17,039 bases of DNA, taken from contig JBBRCX010000096.1 in NCBI GenBank assembly GCA_038204465.1, positions 1 through 17,039 on the forward strand, read 5' to 3'. This document shows positions 1 to 9,400 of the stretch, one piece after another. The first letter of the stretch is position 1; every line of letters begins with the position of its first letter. This DNA is from JBBRCX01 sp038204465 (GTDB taxonomy: Bacteria; Planctomycetota; Phycisphaerae; Tepidisphaerales; Tepidisphaeraceae). The notes beneath the pieces are model-generated. The model saw only the letters and a list, made by a program, of their open reading frames with translations. It was not told the origin of the DNA and ran no database searches. Position numbers and translations under genes: made by a program.

Positions 1-831
1 ATCGGCCGAGACGAAGCCGAGCCTGATGACCCGATCGGGGTCGGGGACGTTGGCGTGCAGGCCGATGCTCCCGCTGAGCTCTTCCGCGTGCGCGCGGGCA
101 TACGCCAGATGCTCCTCGTGCAGCGCGGAGGGACTGATGCCGGGCGGATAATGCAGTGCCAGCAACAGATTGCTGTGGGCGGACCTGTAACGCGGCTGCA
201 ACTCAATCGCGCGCCGGTAACACGCGATTGCTTCTTCATGGGCCGCGGTGGACTTGTAGAGTTGGCCGAGGTTATTGAAGGCGTGGGCGTTGGGGGGATC
301 GGCGGCGACGGCGCGCTCGAGGCAATCCTGCGCCGAACCCGGCCGCTCCAGCTGAAGCAGCATAGTGCCCAACTGCAGTTGCGCGGCTGCATCGCCCAGA
401 GAAAGCGCGGCGGCTCGTTCCAGGACTTCCGCCGCTTCAATCGTCTTGCCGTCATCTCGCAGCAGCGCCGCGAAACTCACCGACGCAATCATGCGCCCAG
501 GGTCTATCTGCAGGACCTGCTCATAGCACCGCGCAGCCTCTTCATGGCGGCGTCGTGAATGGAGCATCTGACCGAGCTTCAGGTACGCCGATGGAGGGTC
601 AGAGCCTTTGGTCGCCGCGCGTAAGGCAGCCTCTGCCTGCTGCAGCAATTGGGCGCCGAGCGCGTTACGGCCGGTTTCATGGGCGATTGCGCCAAGGAGA
701 TAGAGTGCATCCGGATCGTGTGGATCGGCCTTCAGTATTTGGCGACAAAGCCCCTCTGCCTCAGGCAGCCTTCCCGCCTGTTGCTCCAGCACCGCAGCTT
801 GGAACGTGGCAGAATGAGTCGACTGAGTCAT
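1..831 (-). CDS. TPR-GT41 (SPINDLY-like) glycosyltransferase, 3' end cut by window edge
   Basis: The start is the ATG at 829-831; the frame stays open for 277 codons to base 1, and the C-terminus lies outside the window. Residues 7-216 form about six 34-residue TPR units, marked by NNLG near 186-189 and by HEEAIACYRRAIEL near 198-211. A six-residue insertion breaks the period between units 2 and 3. Residues 220-252 carry the linker seen before every GT41 domain in this window (LLLALHYPP, then HEEH). Residues 268-277, VIRLGFVSAD, are the first strand of the catalytic domain, so the protein is expected to continue as a cytoplasmic GT41 transferase. The ribosome binding site is weak. The gene diverges from the sulfotransferase, with 259 bases between their starts. 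The family call is firm; whether it has one or several catalytic modules cannot be seen here. Confidence 0.9.
   Translation of the reverse strand, partial: MTQSTHSATFQAAVLEQQAGRLPEAEGLCRQILKADPHDPDALYLLGAIAHETGRNALGAQLLQQAEAALRAATKGSDPPSAYLKLGQMLHSRRRHEEAARCYEQVLQIDPGRMIASVSFAALLRDDGKTIEAAEVLERAAALSLGDAAAQLQLGTMLLQLERPGSAQDCLERAVAADPPNAHAFNNLGQLYKSTAAHEEAIACYRRAIELQPRYRSAHSNLLLALHYPPGISPSALHEEHLAYARAHAEELSGSIGLHANVPDPDRVIRLGFVSAD
184..813 (-). repeat. TPR-coding array, about 6 units
   Basis: About six imperfect 102-base units encode 34-residue TPRs (residues 7-216 of the leftmost gene). The conserved Leu of each unit falls at residues 46, 86, 120, 154 and 188. The spacing is exactly 34, except for one 40-residue step caused by a small insertion (TKGSDP region). 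Confidence 0.85.
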
Positions 832-939
832 GCCGATACCAACCCCCGAAGGATCATCGAGGGTATCCGCATGGGCGATTGCCAGCAATCAACGTCTGTT
901 CGAACAAGCGTGAGCCGCATCGAGCTGACCACGCGTTGT

Positions 940-967
940 TTGACTGCGCATTACGGAACTATACATT
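940..967 (+). promoter_or_regulatory. possible sigma70-type promoter for the sulfotransferase
   Basis: TTGACT at 940-945 (5 of 6 matches to TTGACA) is followed after 16 bases by TACATT at 962-967 (4 of 6 matches to TATAAT). A better-looking TATACA at 960-965 overlaps it, but at a 14-base spacing, which is too short. If real, the transcript would have a leader of over 110 bases before the ATG at 1091. I saw no convincing minus-strand promoter for the divergent TPR gene in the same 259-base region. Confidence 0.3.
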
Positions 968-1077
968 GGGCGCTGTCGCCGCTTGATCTTGTGCTGGCGG
1001 CCGCGGACATTCGCCTGCGTCCCGCGCAGCCCGTCGAGCCGTGGGCCGCGCGGCTCCGTTCGATCACAAAGCGGCCC

Positions 1078-1084
1078 GGTGGAG
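1078..1084 (+). promoter_or_regulatory. ribosome binding site that fixes the sulfotransferase start
   Basis: GGTGGAG lies six bases before the ATG at 1091. It is the clearest Shine-Dalgarno sequence in the window. It supports 1091 over the in-frame upstream ATG at 983, whose extra 36 residues look like non-coding translation rich in Arg, Ser and Pro. Confidence 0.7.
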
Positions 1085-1090
1085 CAGGAC

Positions 1091-1924
1091 ATGTCCGATC
1101 CTATCATCTATTTCAACAGTTCGATGCCGCGATCCGGCTCGACGCTGTTGCAGAATATTCTCGCCCAAAACCCGCGCTTTTACTGCAGCCCCACCAGCGG
1201 CGTCATCGCGCTGATCGACTCGGCCTACACCCAGTTTGGCGATCTGGACGCGTTCAAGGCGCAGAACCCAGACCTGATGTGGAAAGGTTTCTGCGGCTTC
1301 TGTCGCGGGGGCATGCAGGGGTTCTACCGCGCCATCACTGACAAGCCGGCAGTCATCGACAAGAACCGGGTCTGGGTGCTGTACTACGAATGGCTGAACG
1401 AGATCTTCCCCAAGCCCAAGGTCTTCATCCTTGTCCGAGATCTTCGCGCGATCCTCGCGTCGATGGAGAAGCTATACCGCAGGAACAAGCACCATGATCG
1501 CGGGCGCGAGGGTGAGCCCGCCAAGGGGATGGGGATGCTCACTGTGGGAAACCGCGTGGTGCACTGGATGAATACCAACCCCGTGGGGGTTTCCACTATG
1601 GGGCTTGTGGATGCAATTCAGAAGGGCGTCATCCGTCACTGCCATGTCATTCGTTTCGAAGACCTGACAACCCACCCCAAGCCGGTGCTCCAGCGTCTCT
1701 ATGAGTATCTGGAGGAACCTTATTTCGAGCACGACTTCGAAAACGTGGAGCAGAAGACGGAAGAGAACGACGGTGCTTTTGCGATCTACGGGGACCACTC
1801 GATCCGCAGCAAAGTTGCGCCGCCTCCGCTCGACTACTGGGACCTGCTTGGCAAAGACGTGGCGGCAACAGTGGTCCGCAACTTCCCGCTTTTCTACAGC
1901 ACTTTTTACCCCGACAAACGATAG
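1091..1924 (+). CDS. PAPS-dependent sulfotransferase
   Basis: This 277-residue protein should transfer sulfate from PAPS to a hydroxyl group on a carbohydrate, protein tyrosine or small molecule. The N-terminal strand and P-loop-like 5'-phosphosulfate motif is at residues 12-20 (MPRSGSTLL). A DKNR motif is at 90-93. The 3'-phosphate site is at 114-125 (LVRDLRAILASM), with Arg116 and Ser124 as the expected binding residues. A later VIRFEDL matches the region before the C-terminal helices in the family. The size fits a single-domain Sulfotransfer_1/Sulfotransfer_3 enzyme, and the short MPRSGSTLL motif is of the kind also found in tyrosylprotein sulfotransferases. No signal peptide or membrane segment is visible, so it is probably cytoplasmic. 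It is the only plus-strand gene, divergent from the left TPR-GT41 gene and convergent with protein A. Its neighbours suggest that it acts on the same glycoprotein pathway, but this is inference. The acceptor is unknown. Confidence 0.9.
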   Translation: MSDPIIYFNSSMPRSGSTLLQNILAQNPRFYCSPTSGVIALIDSAYTQFGDLDAFKAQNPDLMWKGFCGFCRGGMQGFYRAITDKPAVIDKNRVWVLYYEWLNEIFPKPKVFILVRDLRAILASMEKLYRRNKHHDRGREGEPAKGMGMLTVGNRVVHWMNTNPVGVSTMGLVDAIQKGVIRHCHVIRFEDLTTHPKPVLQRLYEYLEEPYFEHDFENVEQKTEENDGAFAIYGDHSIRSKVAPPPLDYWDLLGKDVAATVVRNFPLFYSTFYPDKR

Positions 1925-1940
1925 AGCAGGCCGCAGGTTC

Positions 1941-1959
1941 GCCAGGGGGTTCGCCTGGC
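1941..1959. terminator. weak hairpin between convergent genes
   Basis: GCCAGG at 1941-1946 pairs with CCTGGC at 1954-1959 around a 7-base loop, in the 59-base gap between the convergent sulfotransferase and protein A stops. There is no U-tract on either strand, so it could act only as a weak or bidirectional terminator. Confidence 0.25.
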
Positions 1960-1983
1960 CAGGCAGAAGACACCGATCGCTGG

Positions 1984-4900
1984 TCATGGCGCGGCCGCAC
2001 ACCACCGTTGCCACATCCGCCGATACGACAACTCCAGCCGGCGGACGAAGCGCTGTGCGTCCATCAACGGCGACGTCCGCATGCGCGGCCGCATTTCGCG
2101 GCGCAACTTCGACAATCGCGGCAGGTTGCCGGCAAGGTCCACCGCAACGCCAACATATTCTTGCGGCGAGAACGCGATCAATTCCGGCAGCCCGGCGTTG
2201 TTCAGCAGACTGACGCCGACTCGGGAGACATGCGAAGTCCCCTCCAGCGTGATCGCCGGAACACCCATCCAGAGCGCCTCGCAGGTGGTTGTCGTTCCAT
2301 GGTAAGGATACGTGTCCAGCGCAATGTCGACGTTGCCATACCGCGCCAGGTGTCGAGCGGTCCGGGCTTCCCAGCCTTGAAGTTCAAGCCTCCCGGAGGC
2401 GATGCCATAGCGTTGGAACGCTTCTGCCGCCTCTTCACGAATCCCTGCATCGGCCAACGGTTTGTTCTTCAGCAGCAGCCGCGAGCCCGGAACCTCGCGC
2501 AGGATATGGGCCCACATTTCGATCAGCCTCTCATTGATCTTTGCGAAAGCGTTGAACGAACCAAACGTGATGTAACCGTTGCGCAGCGCCGCAAGCTCCG
2601 CCACCTCCGGGCTGTCCGAAGGCGGCTGATAGCACCACGCGCAGGGATCGAGGCGCACCAGTTGTTCCGTGTGGAAGCGCTCGGTCAGTCCCGGTGGATC
2701 CGCGAATGAATCGGTAATCCGGTAATCGATCGTCGGCAATCCCGTCGTGTTCGGGTATCCAAGATAAGTCACCTGAATCGGCGCCGGCTTGCGGGCGAAG
2801 AGGAGCATGCGGTTTGCAGCCGTGTGCCCGCCCAGATCGACCAACACGTCGATCCGATCCTCGCGGACGATCTCCGCCACGCGTTCATCCGATAGCCCCA
2901 CGACCTCGCGCCACTCACCCGCGCTGCGCCGGAGCCGCGCGGTGGTTTCGTCCGGACGCCCGACGCCTGAATAACATATCGGCTGGTAACGCGCGCGATC
3001 GTGTCCCTGCAACACCGGCTCGACGAAATAGCCGACCGAATGGCTGCGGAAGTCGCTCGACACATATCCGATTCGCAGGCTCCGCTCCGGGTTGCGATCG
3101 TTGGTGTGCGTCGCGCTCAATCCGTCGAGCCGTCCCTGCCGATCGGCCCAGCTACGATGTTCCAAGAAGATCGACTCAGCGTCCCGGCCTGGGTGATAGT
3201 GCAGTGAGAAAACCAGGTTGCTTCCGGCGGCGGCGTAATCGGGCCGAAGCTGCACCGCGCGTCGATAGCTTTCTACAGCCGCCTCGTGCCGCCCGCGATC
3301 CTGGTAGGCGTTGCCGAGATGCACGTGCACATCGGCGTCCGCTGGCGCCAGCGCCCGGGCTTTTTCGTAAGCGGCCAAGGCCTCCCCGTGCCGGCCGCGG
3401 CTTCGCAGGCTCGTGCCGAGGCTGCTGTAGAACACTGCTTGAGTGGGATCGAGTTCGATCGCCTTGCGGTAAAACGAGATCGCCTCGTCGTTTCGCTCCT
3501 GTGCCTGCAGGGCATTTCCAAGATTGAAGTAAAGGTTTGCATCGCGCGGCTGCAATTCAACGGCACGCGAGTGTTCCGCTATTGCCTCGTCATATCTCCG
3601 AAGCGCCTGCAGGCTCGAGCCAAGGTTGTTGTGATAGGTTGCCTCCGCCGGCTGAAGGGCAACGGCCTTGCGGTAACTCTCGATGGCCTGTTGGTACTGC
3701 CCTTGAGCCGCAAGCGCCGTGCCGAGGTTGTAAAGCGCTTGCGCGAAGTCAGGCCGCAGTTCCAGCGCGCGCTGGAAACACTCGATGGCCTCGTCGTTTT
3801 TTCCAAGCAGGTGCAGGCAGCTGCCGAGGTTGTTGTGATACCTCGCGCGCTCAGGGCGCAGCGAAATCGCCTGCCGGAACGCGGCGCCGGCTTCGTCAAA
3901 GCGCCTCTCCGCCCCCAGTTCCGTGCCCCGCTGATCGTGCCGATCGGCAACCTCGGCGCCGGACGGTCCGGCTTCGGCACTGTCGCACCACTTGCGCCAC
4001 ATCTGCCGGTAGGCCTCCTCCAACCCGCGCGTGAACTTCACGGCGTCAGTCAACGGCGATCGCAACAGCCTCGCGCGCATTCCGCTGCGCAGCTGCGCGA
4101 GCCGGGGCAGATCGCGCGCCAGCGCAGCCGCGGCTTTCACATATCGATCGGGCGAGTCGGCCGCCAATTCGCTCAGCGCGACATTGGTGAGGACGCTGTG
4201 TCCCATTCGCCCGGAATAGCGGTCAGCCACCAGTGACACCACCGGCACGCCCATCCATAGCCCATGCAGGCTCGTGGTATGCCCGTTGAACGGGAATGGA
4301 TCCAGCGCAATGTCGATCTCATGATGAAGCGCGAGGTAATCGTCGAACGAGCGGCGGCGGACAAAATGCAATCGCTCCACGCTAACGTCCTCTTGCAAGA
4401 ACAGGTGCACGAGCCTCGCCTCGGCGGTTCCCTGCGGGCAGCGGAGCATCAGCCGTGCGTCTTGAACTTCTGTGAGAACCCGCGACCAGAGCTTCACCAC
4501 CTCGCCGTTCAGCTTCGCCGCATCGTTCAGGCATGCGAAGGTGATCCCGCCGGTGCACAGCGCGGGCAGCGGCCCCACCTCAGGTGCATTTTCCGGCGGG
4601 CGATAGCAGGCGAAGCAGTCCGGCAACCGCACCACCTTCTCGGTATGATATTGCTCGCTGGCGCCGGGCGGGTCCGCGAGCCCATCGGTCAGGCGATAAT
4701 CGATCTGTGTCATGCCGGTCGTGTCCGGGTAGCCGAGGTATGTGACCTGCACGGGGGCGGGCTTCAGCGCAAAGGCGCGCAGCCGGCTGTTCCCGGAATG
4801 ACCGCAAAGGTCCACAAGCAGATCGATCCCATCGCGCACGATCAGGTCCGCCAACTGCTCAATTGAAAGACCGAGCACATCGCGCCATTGGTCCGCGTGT

Positions 4901-6453
4901 TGCTGAAGGCGGCGCGTCGTGGCGTCCGGCTTGACGACGTGGCTGTAGCAGAAGACTTCGAACCGCTCGCGATCGTGGGCACAAAGGATCGGCTCGATGA
5001 AGAACGCGACAGGATGATGTTCAAAGTCGGGCGAGACGTAACCCACGCGCAGCCGGCGCAGCGCGTTTCGGTCGTTGGCGTGCTGCCGCGTGGTGCCCGC
5101 AGGCACAGCCGCGTGCCGCCGGGCCCATAGCAGATGTTCCTCGAAAATGGTTTTGCGGTCGTACTCGGGACTGTAGTGCAGGAGCAGCAGCAGGTTCTCG
5201 TGAGGCTCCGTGTCCGTCGGATCGATTGCGATGGCCCGCCGCAGGGCGTCGATCCCTTCTGCGATGCGGCCCTGCGCTTTGAGGACATGAGCGAGATTGT
5301 TGAGCGCCGCGGCATCGTTCGGATTCAAGCGGATCGCCTGTTCCAGGCCGGCCACCGCCTCATCGTGCCTCCCCACCGCCCGGTAGCTTGCCGCCAGGTT
5401 GTTGAGGGCGTTCACATAGTTCGGCTGAATGGCCAGCGCGCGTTTTAGCGACGCGATGGCTTCCTCGTGTCGCTCTTGCGCTTCCAGCGTAATGCCAAGA
5501 TTGTTGTGGAACGCCGCCGTCTCCGGCTTCAGACCGATCGCCCGCTCGAAACTCAGGATCGCTTCGTCGAAACGTCCCAGGGCGTGCAGGCTGATGCCCA
5601 GCTCGCTGTGGAAAGCGGCTTCATTGGGACGTACTGAGCAGGCACTCTGCAGTCTCTCGGCCGCCTCGTCATGGCGCCCCGCCGCCTGCTGATTGCGCCC
5701 AAGCGCCAGATGAAGGTCCACTGCTTCAGGCCGGGTTTCAAGGGCGTGACGCAGCACATTAGCGGCCTCCTGATGGCGGCCCTGTATCTCGAGGACTCGC
5801 CCAAGATTTAATCGCGAGCTGACATCGCGCGGCTCGAGGACGATCGCCCTTCGAAAGCAATCCTCAGCCTCGGGCATCCGCTTCTGCTGCGCCAGCAGAA
5901 CACCCAAATCGTGCTGCGCTCCGGCATCCAAAACGCCCAGGGCCGCAGCCTGTCGGAGCTCCTGTTCCGCCTCGGCTGGTTTTCCCGCGCCGGCCAGCAC
6001 CACTCCCAGCAGGCGGCGCGCTTCGATCGCCGTCGGGTGAAGCCTTACAGCCTCGCGCAGATGTTTCTCCGAGGATGCAGGATCACCCTGCCGCCAGAGC
6101 GCTCGCCCGAGATTCAGTTGAGCATCCGCACGATGCGGGTCCAACTCGATCGCCCGCCGATAGGATGCGATGGCCTCCGGGACCTTCCCCAACGCGGAAT
6201 ACGATTCGCCCAGGTTGTTGTGATAATCCGCGACCGAGCCTTCCGCCGCGATAGCCCGCTCGATCAAGGCGGCAGCATCGGCGTGCCGTCCACGCTGATG
6301 ATGGATCACGCCCGTGAGATGAAGCGCGTCCGGATTGTCCGGCTCGTGGACAAGGACCTTCTGATAGAGCGCATTGGCATCATCCAGCCGCCCGGACCTG
6401 TGCAGAGCGAGACCCGATTCCAGAGACTGGAGGATTTCGCTCTCGCTGGACAT
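1984..6453 (-). CDS. Protein A: two-module TPR-GT41 glycosyltransferase, 1489 aa
   Basis: Domain order: 12 TPRs (residues 8-415), GT domain A1 (467-822), 7 TPRs (837-1074), GT domain A2 (1126-1485). A1 has DFEHHP with His480 at the proposed catalytic-His position of OGT, LNDAAK with phosphate-binding Lys647, and an OGT-like loop NGHTT (723-727). A2 has DFRSHS with His1138, FNAFAK with Lys1305, and the SPY-like loop GTTTTCE (1386-1392). Both domains end in YRxMWxxWC, so both look catalytically competent. GT41 enzymes transfer GlcNAc or fucose to Ser/Thr (or hexose to Asn in HMW1C) on proteins bound by the TPRs. No signal peptide is seen. The ATG at 6451-6453 is chosen because the next residues, MSSESEILQSLE, align with the start of protein B (MLSEAEILDALE). 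The frame stays open to 6813, but that extension overlaps the end of B and is Arg-rich. B ends 35 bases upstream, and the Shine-Dalgarno is poor, so coupling to B translation is plausible. Characterised OGT, SPY and FlmG have one module, so the dimodular form is unusual. Confidence 0.93.
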   Translation of the reverse strand: MSSESEILQSLESGLALHRSGRLDDANALYQKVLVHEPDNPDALHLTGVIHHQRGRHADAAALIERAIAAEGSVADYHNNLGESYSALGKVPEAIASYRRAIELDPHRADAQLNLGRALWRQGDPASSEKHLREAVRLHPTAIEARRLLGVVLAGAGKPAEAEQELRQAAALGVLDAGAQHDLGVLLAQQKRMPEAEDCFRRAIVLEPRDVSSRLNLGRVLEIQGRHQEAANVLRHALETRPEAVDLHLALGRNQQAAGRHDEAAERLQSACSVRPNEAAFHSELGISLHALGRFDEAILSFERAIGLKPETAAFHNNLGITLEAQERHEEAIASLKRALAIQPNYVNALNNLAASYRAVGRHDEAVAGLEQAIRLNPNDAAALNNLAHVLKAQGRIAEGIDALRRAIAIDPTDTEPHENLLLLLHYSPEYDRKTIFEEHLLWARRHAAVPAGTTRQHANDRNALRRLRVGYVSPDFEHHPVAFFIEPILCAHDRERFEVFCYSHVVKPDATTRRLQQHADQWRDVLGLSIEQLADLIVRDGIDLLVDLCGHSGNSRLRAFALKPAPVQVTYLGYPDTTGMTQIDYRLTDGLADPPGASEQYHTEKVVRLPDCFACYRPPENAPEVGPLPALCTGGITFACLNDAAKLNGEVVKLWSRVLTEVQDARLMLRCPQGTAEARLVHLFLQEDVSVERLHFVRRRSFDDYLALHHEIDIALDPFPFNGHTTSLHGLWMGVPVVSLVADRYSGRMGHSVLTNVALSELAADSPDRYVKAAAALARDLPRLAQLRSGMRARLLRSPLTDAVKFTRGLEEAYRQMWRKWCDSAEAGPSGAEVADRHDQRGTELGAERRFDEAGAAFRQAISLRPERARYHNNLGSCLHLLGKNDEAIECFQRALELRPDFAQALYNLGTALAAQGQYQQAIESYRKAVALQPAEATYHNNLGSSLQALRRYDEAIAEHSRAVELQPRDANLYFNLGNALQAQERNDEAISFYRKAIELDPTQAVFYSSLGTSLRSRGRHGEALAAYEKARALAPADADVHVHLGNAYQDRGRHEAAVESYRRAVQLRPDYAAAGSNLVFSLHYHPGRDAESIFLEHRSWADRQGRLDGLSATHTNDRNPERSLRIGYVSSDFRSHSVGYFVEPVLQGHDRARYQPICYSGVGRPDETTARLRRSAGEWREVVGLSDERVAEIVREDRIDVLVDLGGHTAANRMLLFARKPAPIQVTYLGYPNTTGLPTIDYRITDSFADPPGLTERFHTEQLVRLDPCAWCYQPPSDSPEVAELAALRNGYITFGSFNAFAKINERLIEMWAHILREVPGSRLLLKNKPLADAGIREEAAEAFQRYGIASGRLELQGWEARTARHLARYGNVDIALDTYPYHGTTTTCEALWMGVPAITLEGTSHVSRVGVSLLNNAGLPELIAFSPQEYVGVAVDLAGNLPRLSKLRREMRPRMRTSPLMDAQRFVRRLELSYRRMWQRWCAAAP
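1999..3078 (-). other. GT41 catalytic module A2 (type I, SPY-like)
   Basis: Residues 1126-1485 of protein A. Its markers are HSV after the DF strand, DPCAWCYQP (1269-1277), FGSFN (1297-1301), Lys1305, TYPYHG then TTTT (1387-1390), and HVSRVGVSLL. All expected donor-binding residues are present. Confidence 0.85.
3232..3945 (-). repeat. TPR-coding array, 7 units
   Basis: Seven units of exactly 102 bases (residues 837-1074 of protein A) lie between the two GT domains. The signature Leu recurs at 876, 910, 944, 978, 1012 and 1046. The next Leu at 1080 starts the half-repeat that leads into the GT linker LVFSLHYHP. Confidence 0.88.
3988..5055 (-). other. GT41 catalytic module A1 (type II, OGT-like loop)
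   Basis: Residues 467-822 of protein A. It differs from the other modules in HHPVAF, FACLN in place of FGSFN, LPDCFACYRP, MLRCPQG, and the loop DPFPFNGHTTSLHGLW (718-733). GHTT is the motif seen around His920-Thr922 of human OGT. His730 stands where OGT has Asp925 and the type I modules have Glu. Confidence 0.85.
5209..6432 (-). repeat. TPR-coding array, 12 units
   Basis: Twelve 102-base units (residues 8-415 of protein A) have an unbroken 34-residue period, with Leu at 47, 81, 115 and so on to 387. By eye the first 120 residues match protein B without gaps at about 84 positions. Later units are less similar. Confidence 0.88.
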
Positions 6454-6488
6454 GACTCGTTCAAGCGCCGTCGTTTCGCCGGCGGTTT

Positions 6489-9400
6489 TCAGGCCGGCTG
6501 GTGGCGCGCCGACAGCTGCGTCGCCGCGCACCAATTCCTCCACATCGCGCGGTACGCCGACTCGAGCCTTCGGACGAAGCCGTCCCGATCCATCAAGGGC
6601 GAGCGGCGCATTCGCTCGCGCAATCCCTCGCGCAAGCCCGCCAGTCGCGGAAGGTCGCTCGCCAGGTCCGCGGCGACGCGGACGTACTCCTCGGGCGTTT
6701 GCGCGATGAATCTGTCGAGTCCGACGTTGCTCAGCAGGCTCACGCCGACGCGCGACACGTGCGTCATGCCCTGCAGACTCACCACCGGAACGCCCATCCA
6801 GAGCGCCTCGCACGTGGTCGTCGTTCCATGATATGGGAAGCTGTCGAGGCCAATGTCCACCCGGTTGTACTGCTCCAGGTGCTCGCCAACGCTCAGCGCC
6901 CAGCCCTGGAGCTCAAGCCGGTCCGGCTCGACACCCTGCTGCGCGAAGAGCTGCATCATCTGATCGCGCGAGGCGGCTTCGCCAAGGCACTTGTTTTTCA
7001 AGAATAGCCGGGACTCCGGCACCGTCAGCAGGAGGCGCGACCACAGTTCGATCAGCGCCGGGTTCAGCTTCGCCGAGGCGTTGAAACTGCCAAACGTCAC
7101 TCGCGTTGCCGCCATCGCCGGGAGCCGCGCCACCGCCGGCGCATCGGGCGACGGCTGATAGCACCAGGCGCAGAGGTCGAGCCGGACCAACTCTTCGGTA
7201 TTGAACCGTTCCGTCATGCCTTTCGGGTCGGCATAGGAATCGGTGATGCGATAATCCATCGTCGGCAGCGCGGTGGTGTTGGGATATCCGAGGTAAGTCA
7301 CTTGCAGGGGCGCCGGCTTTCGCGCGAACAGCAACATGCGCTGTCCGCCTGCGGTGTAGCCGGAAAGATCGACGAGGATGTCGATCGCATCTTCCTGGAT
7401 CAGCGCGCCGACCTCGTCCTGCGATTTCCCGGCGATGCTGCGCCAGCGATCCGCGAGCGCCTGGAGCCGCGCCGTCACCGGGTCAGCCCTGCCGTCGCTA
7501 TAGCAGAAAACCTCGAACTCCTGATGGTCGTGCGCGACCAGCACCGGCTCGATGAAGAAGCCCACCGAGTGCGTCTTGAAGTCCCCTGAGACGTAGCCAA
7601 CGCGCAGCCGACGCTCGGGCGAGCGGTCGGTATCGTGCCGGCGAGCGGCGGGCGGCAGCGCCTGCGCATGTTGCCGTACCCACCGTCGGTGCTCTTCGAA
7701 GATCTGTTCAGGGTCGAGCGACGGGTGATAGTGCAGCGCGAAGAGGAGGTTGCTGTCGGCGTCCACGAAGTCCGGATCGAGGGAGAGCGCCTTGCGGTAA
7801 GCGGCGATCGCTTCGTCATGGCGGCCCAGCGCCTTGTAAGCGTTGCCGAGGTTGTTGTGCGCAGGTGGGTATTCGGGCTTCAGCTCGAGCGCCCGCCTAT
7901 AGCAATTGATGGCTTCCACATCGCCACCCTGGACATGCAGGGCGTTACCGAGGCTGTTGTGAAACTCCGCCTGGTCCGGCTTCGCCGCGATCGCACGCTG
8001 GTAGACCTTGATCACATCCATATGCCGCGCGAGCGAACGCAGGCTTTCGCCGAGGTCCGAATAGGCCGCGGCGTCATTCGGCCGCGTCTCCAGCACACGC
8101 TCCAGCTCCTCGACCGCTTCTGAATGTCGCCCCTGGTCGCGCAAGCTACGCGCGAAATTGGCCTTGAACTGAGCGCGTTTCGGCTGCAGCGCGATCGCCC
8201 GCTGGTACAGGACGTCTGCCTCGGGATAGCGTTTTTCGTTCAACAGGCAGTTCGCAAGGTTGTTGTGGGCGTCCGCGTGATTCGGGTCGAGCCGGATCGC
8301 CTTTTGGTAGGAGTCGATTGCCTCTGCCGCTTCTCCCCGCGCGTAGAGGACATTGCCGATGTTGTTCAGTGTCTCGGCATCGTCCGGGCGCACCGACAAC
8401 GCCTGCCGGTAGGCCGCGATCGCCTCCTCAACTCGCCCCTGGGATTGATAGCGTGACCCGAGACCGGTGTAAGCGTCGGCGGGAAGGCCCGGGGCCGCAA
8501 CGGGTCGGCGGTGTCCCGCGCACCAGCGCCGCCACACTTCACGGTAGGCCTTCTGCAAGTCGTCGACGTATCGCGCGCCGTCCGTCAGCGGCGACGACGC
8601 CATTCGCGCCCGGGCCTCCTGGCGCAACCGTGATAACCGGGGCAAATCCTCGGCGATTCTGCGGGCGATCAGGATGTATTCTTCCGGCGTCCGCGCGATC
8701 AATTCCTGCAGGCCGACATTGCTCAGCAAGCTCACCCCCTGGCGGGAGACGTAGCTCTTGCCCGCGAGCGTTACCACGGGCAATCCCATCCAGAGCGCGT
8801 CGCACGTCGTGACGCCGCCGTTATAGGGGAATGGGTCCAGGGCGATGTCGATGGAACTCAGGTGCTGGAGATAGTTCTCCCGCGTGGTCTTGCCGACCGT
8901 CTGCACGCGGTCCGGCTCGACGCCGGCCGCGACGAGCACGCGCCTGACGCGCTCGCTCTGCCCGCCCTCGCCGCACTGCATCACGATGAGGCGCGATCCG
9001 GGCACCGCCTGCAGGATTTTCGCCCATAGCTCGAGAACGCGGTCGGTCACCTTCGAGAGGTTGTTCAATGAACCAAAGGTGACGCGCCCGCTTGCAAGCA
9101 CAGGGGGCGGCATAATCTCTGAGCAATCCCCCACCGCACGGTAGCACCAGGCGACGTGCGGAAGCCGGATCAGCTCTTCGATGTAATAGCGGTCGTTTTC
9201 ACCGGGCGGATCGGCGTACGGATCGCTTACGCGGTAATCCATCGCTGCCATTCCGGTGGTGTCGGGATAGCCGAACTGGCTGATTTGAACCGGCGCCGGT
9301 TTGCGCGCGAACACGAGCAGGCGGTTTCCCGCCGTGTGCCCGGCGAGGTCGATCAGAATATCGATACGATCGTCGCGGACCGCTCGCGCCACCCGCTCAT

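Noticed and set aside
983..1090. Upstream in-frame start for the sulfotransferase at 983.
   Set aside because: The extra 36 residues look non-coding, and GGTGGAG sits at the right distance before the ATG at 1091.
649..1341. Plus-strand open frame of 230 codons covering the divergent intergenic region and the start of the sulfotransferase.
   Set aside because: It overlaps two well-supported genes in other frames and has no recognisable domain or ribosome binding site.
3286..4236. Long plus-strand open frame opposite protein A; similar ones occur at 11289-12245, 12970-14091 and 14176-15051.
   Set aside because: They are antisense shadows of TPR and GT41 coding sequence in high-GC DNA. Their apparent 34-residue periodicity is inherited from the TPR repeats on the other strand, and they match no domain I recognise.
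6454..6813. An open extension of protein A upstream of 6453 that would overlap the end of protein B by over 320 bases.
   Set aside because: The extension translates to Arg- and Gly-rich sequence with no TPR pattern, and it lies opposite the real frame of B's GT domain. The N-terminus from 6453 aligns directly with the N-terminus of B.
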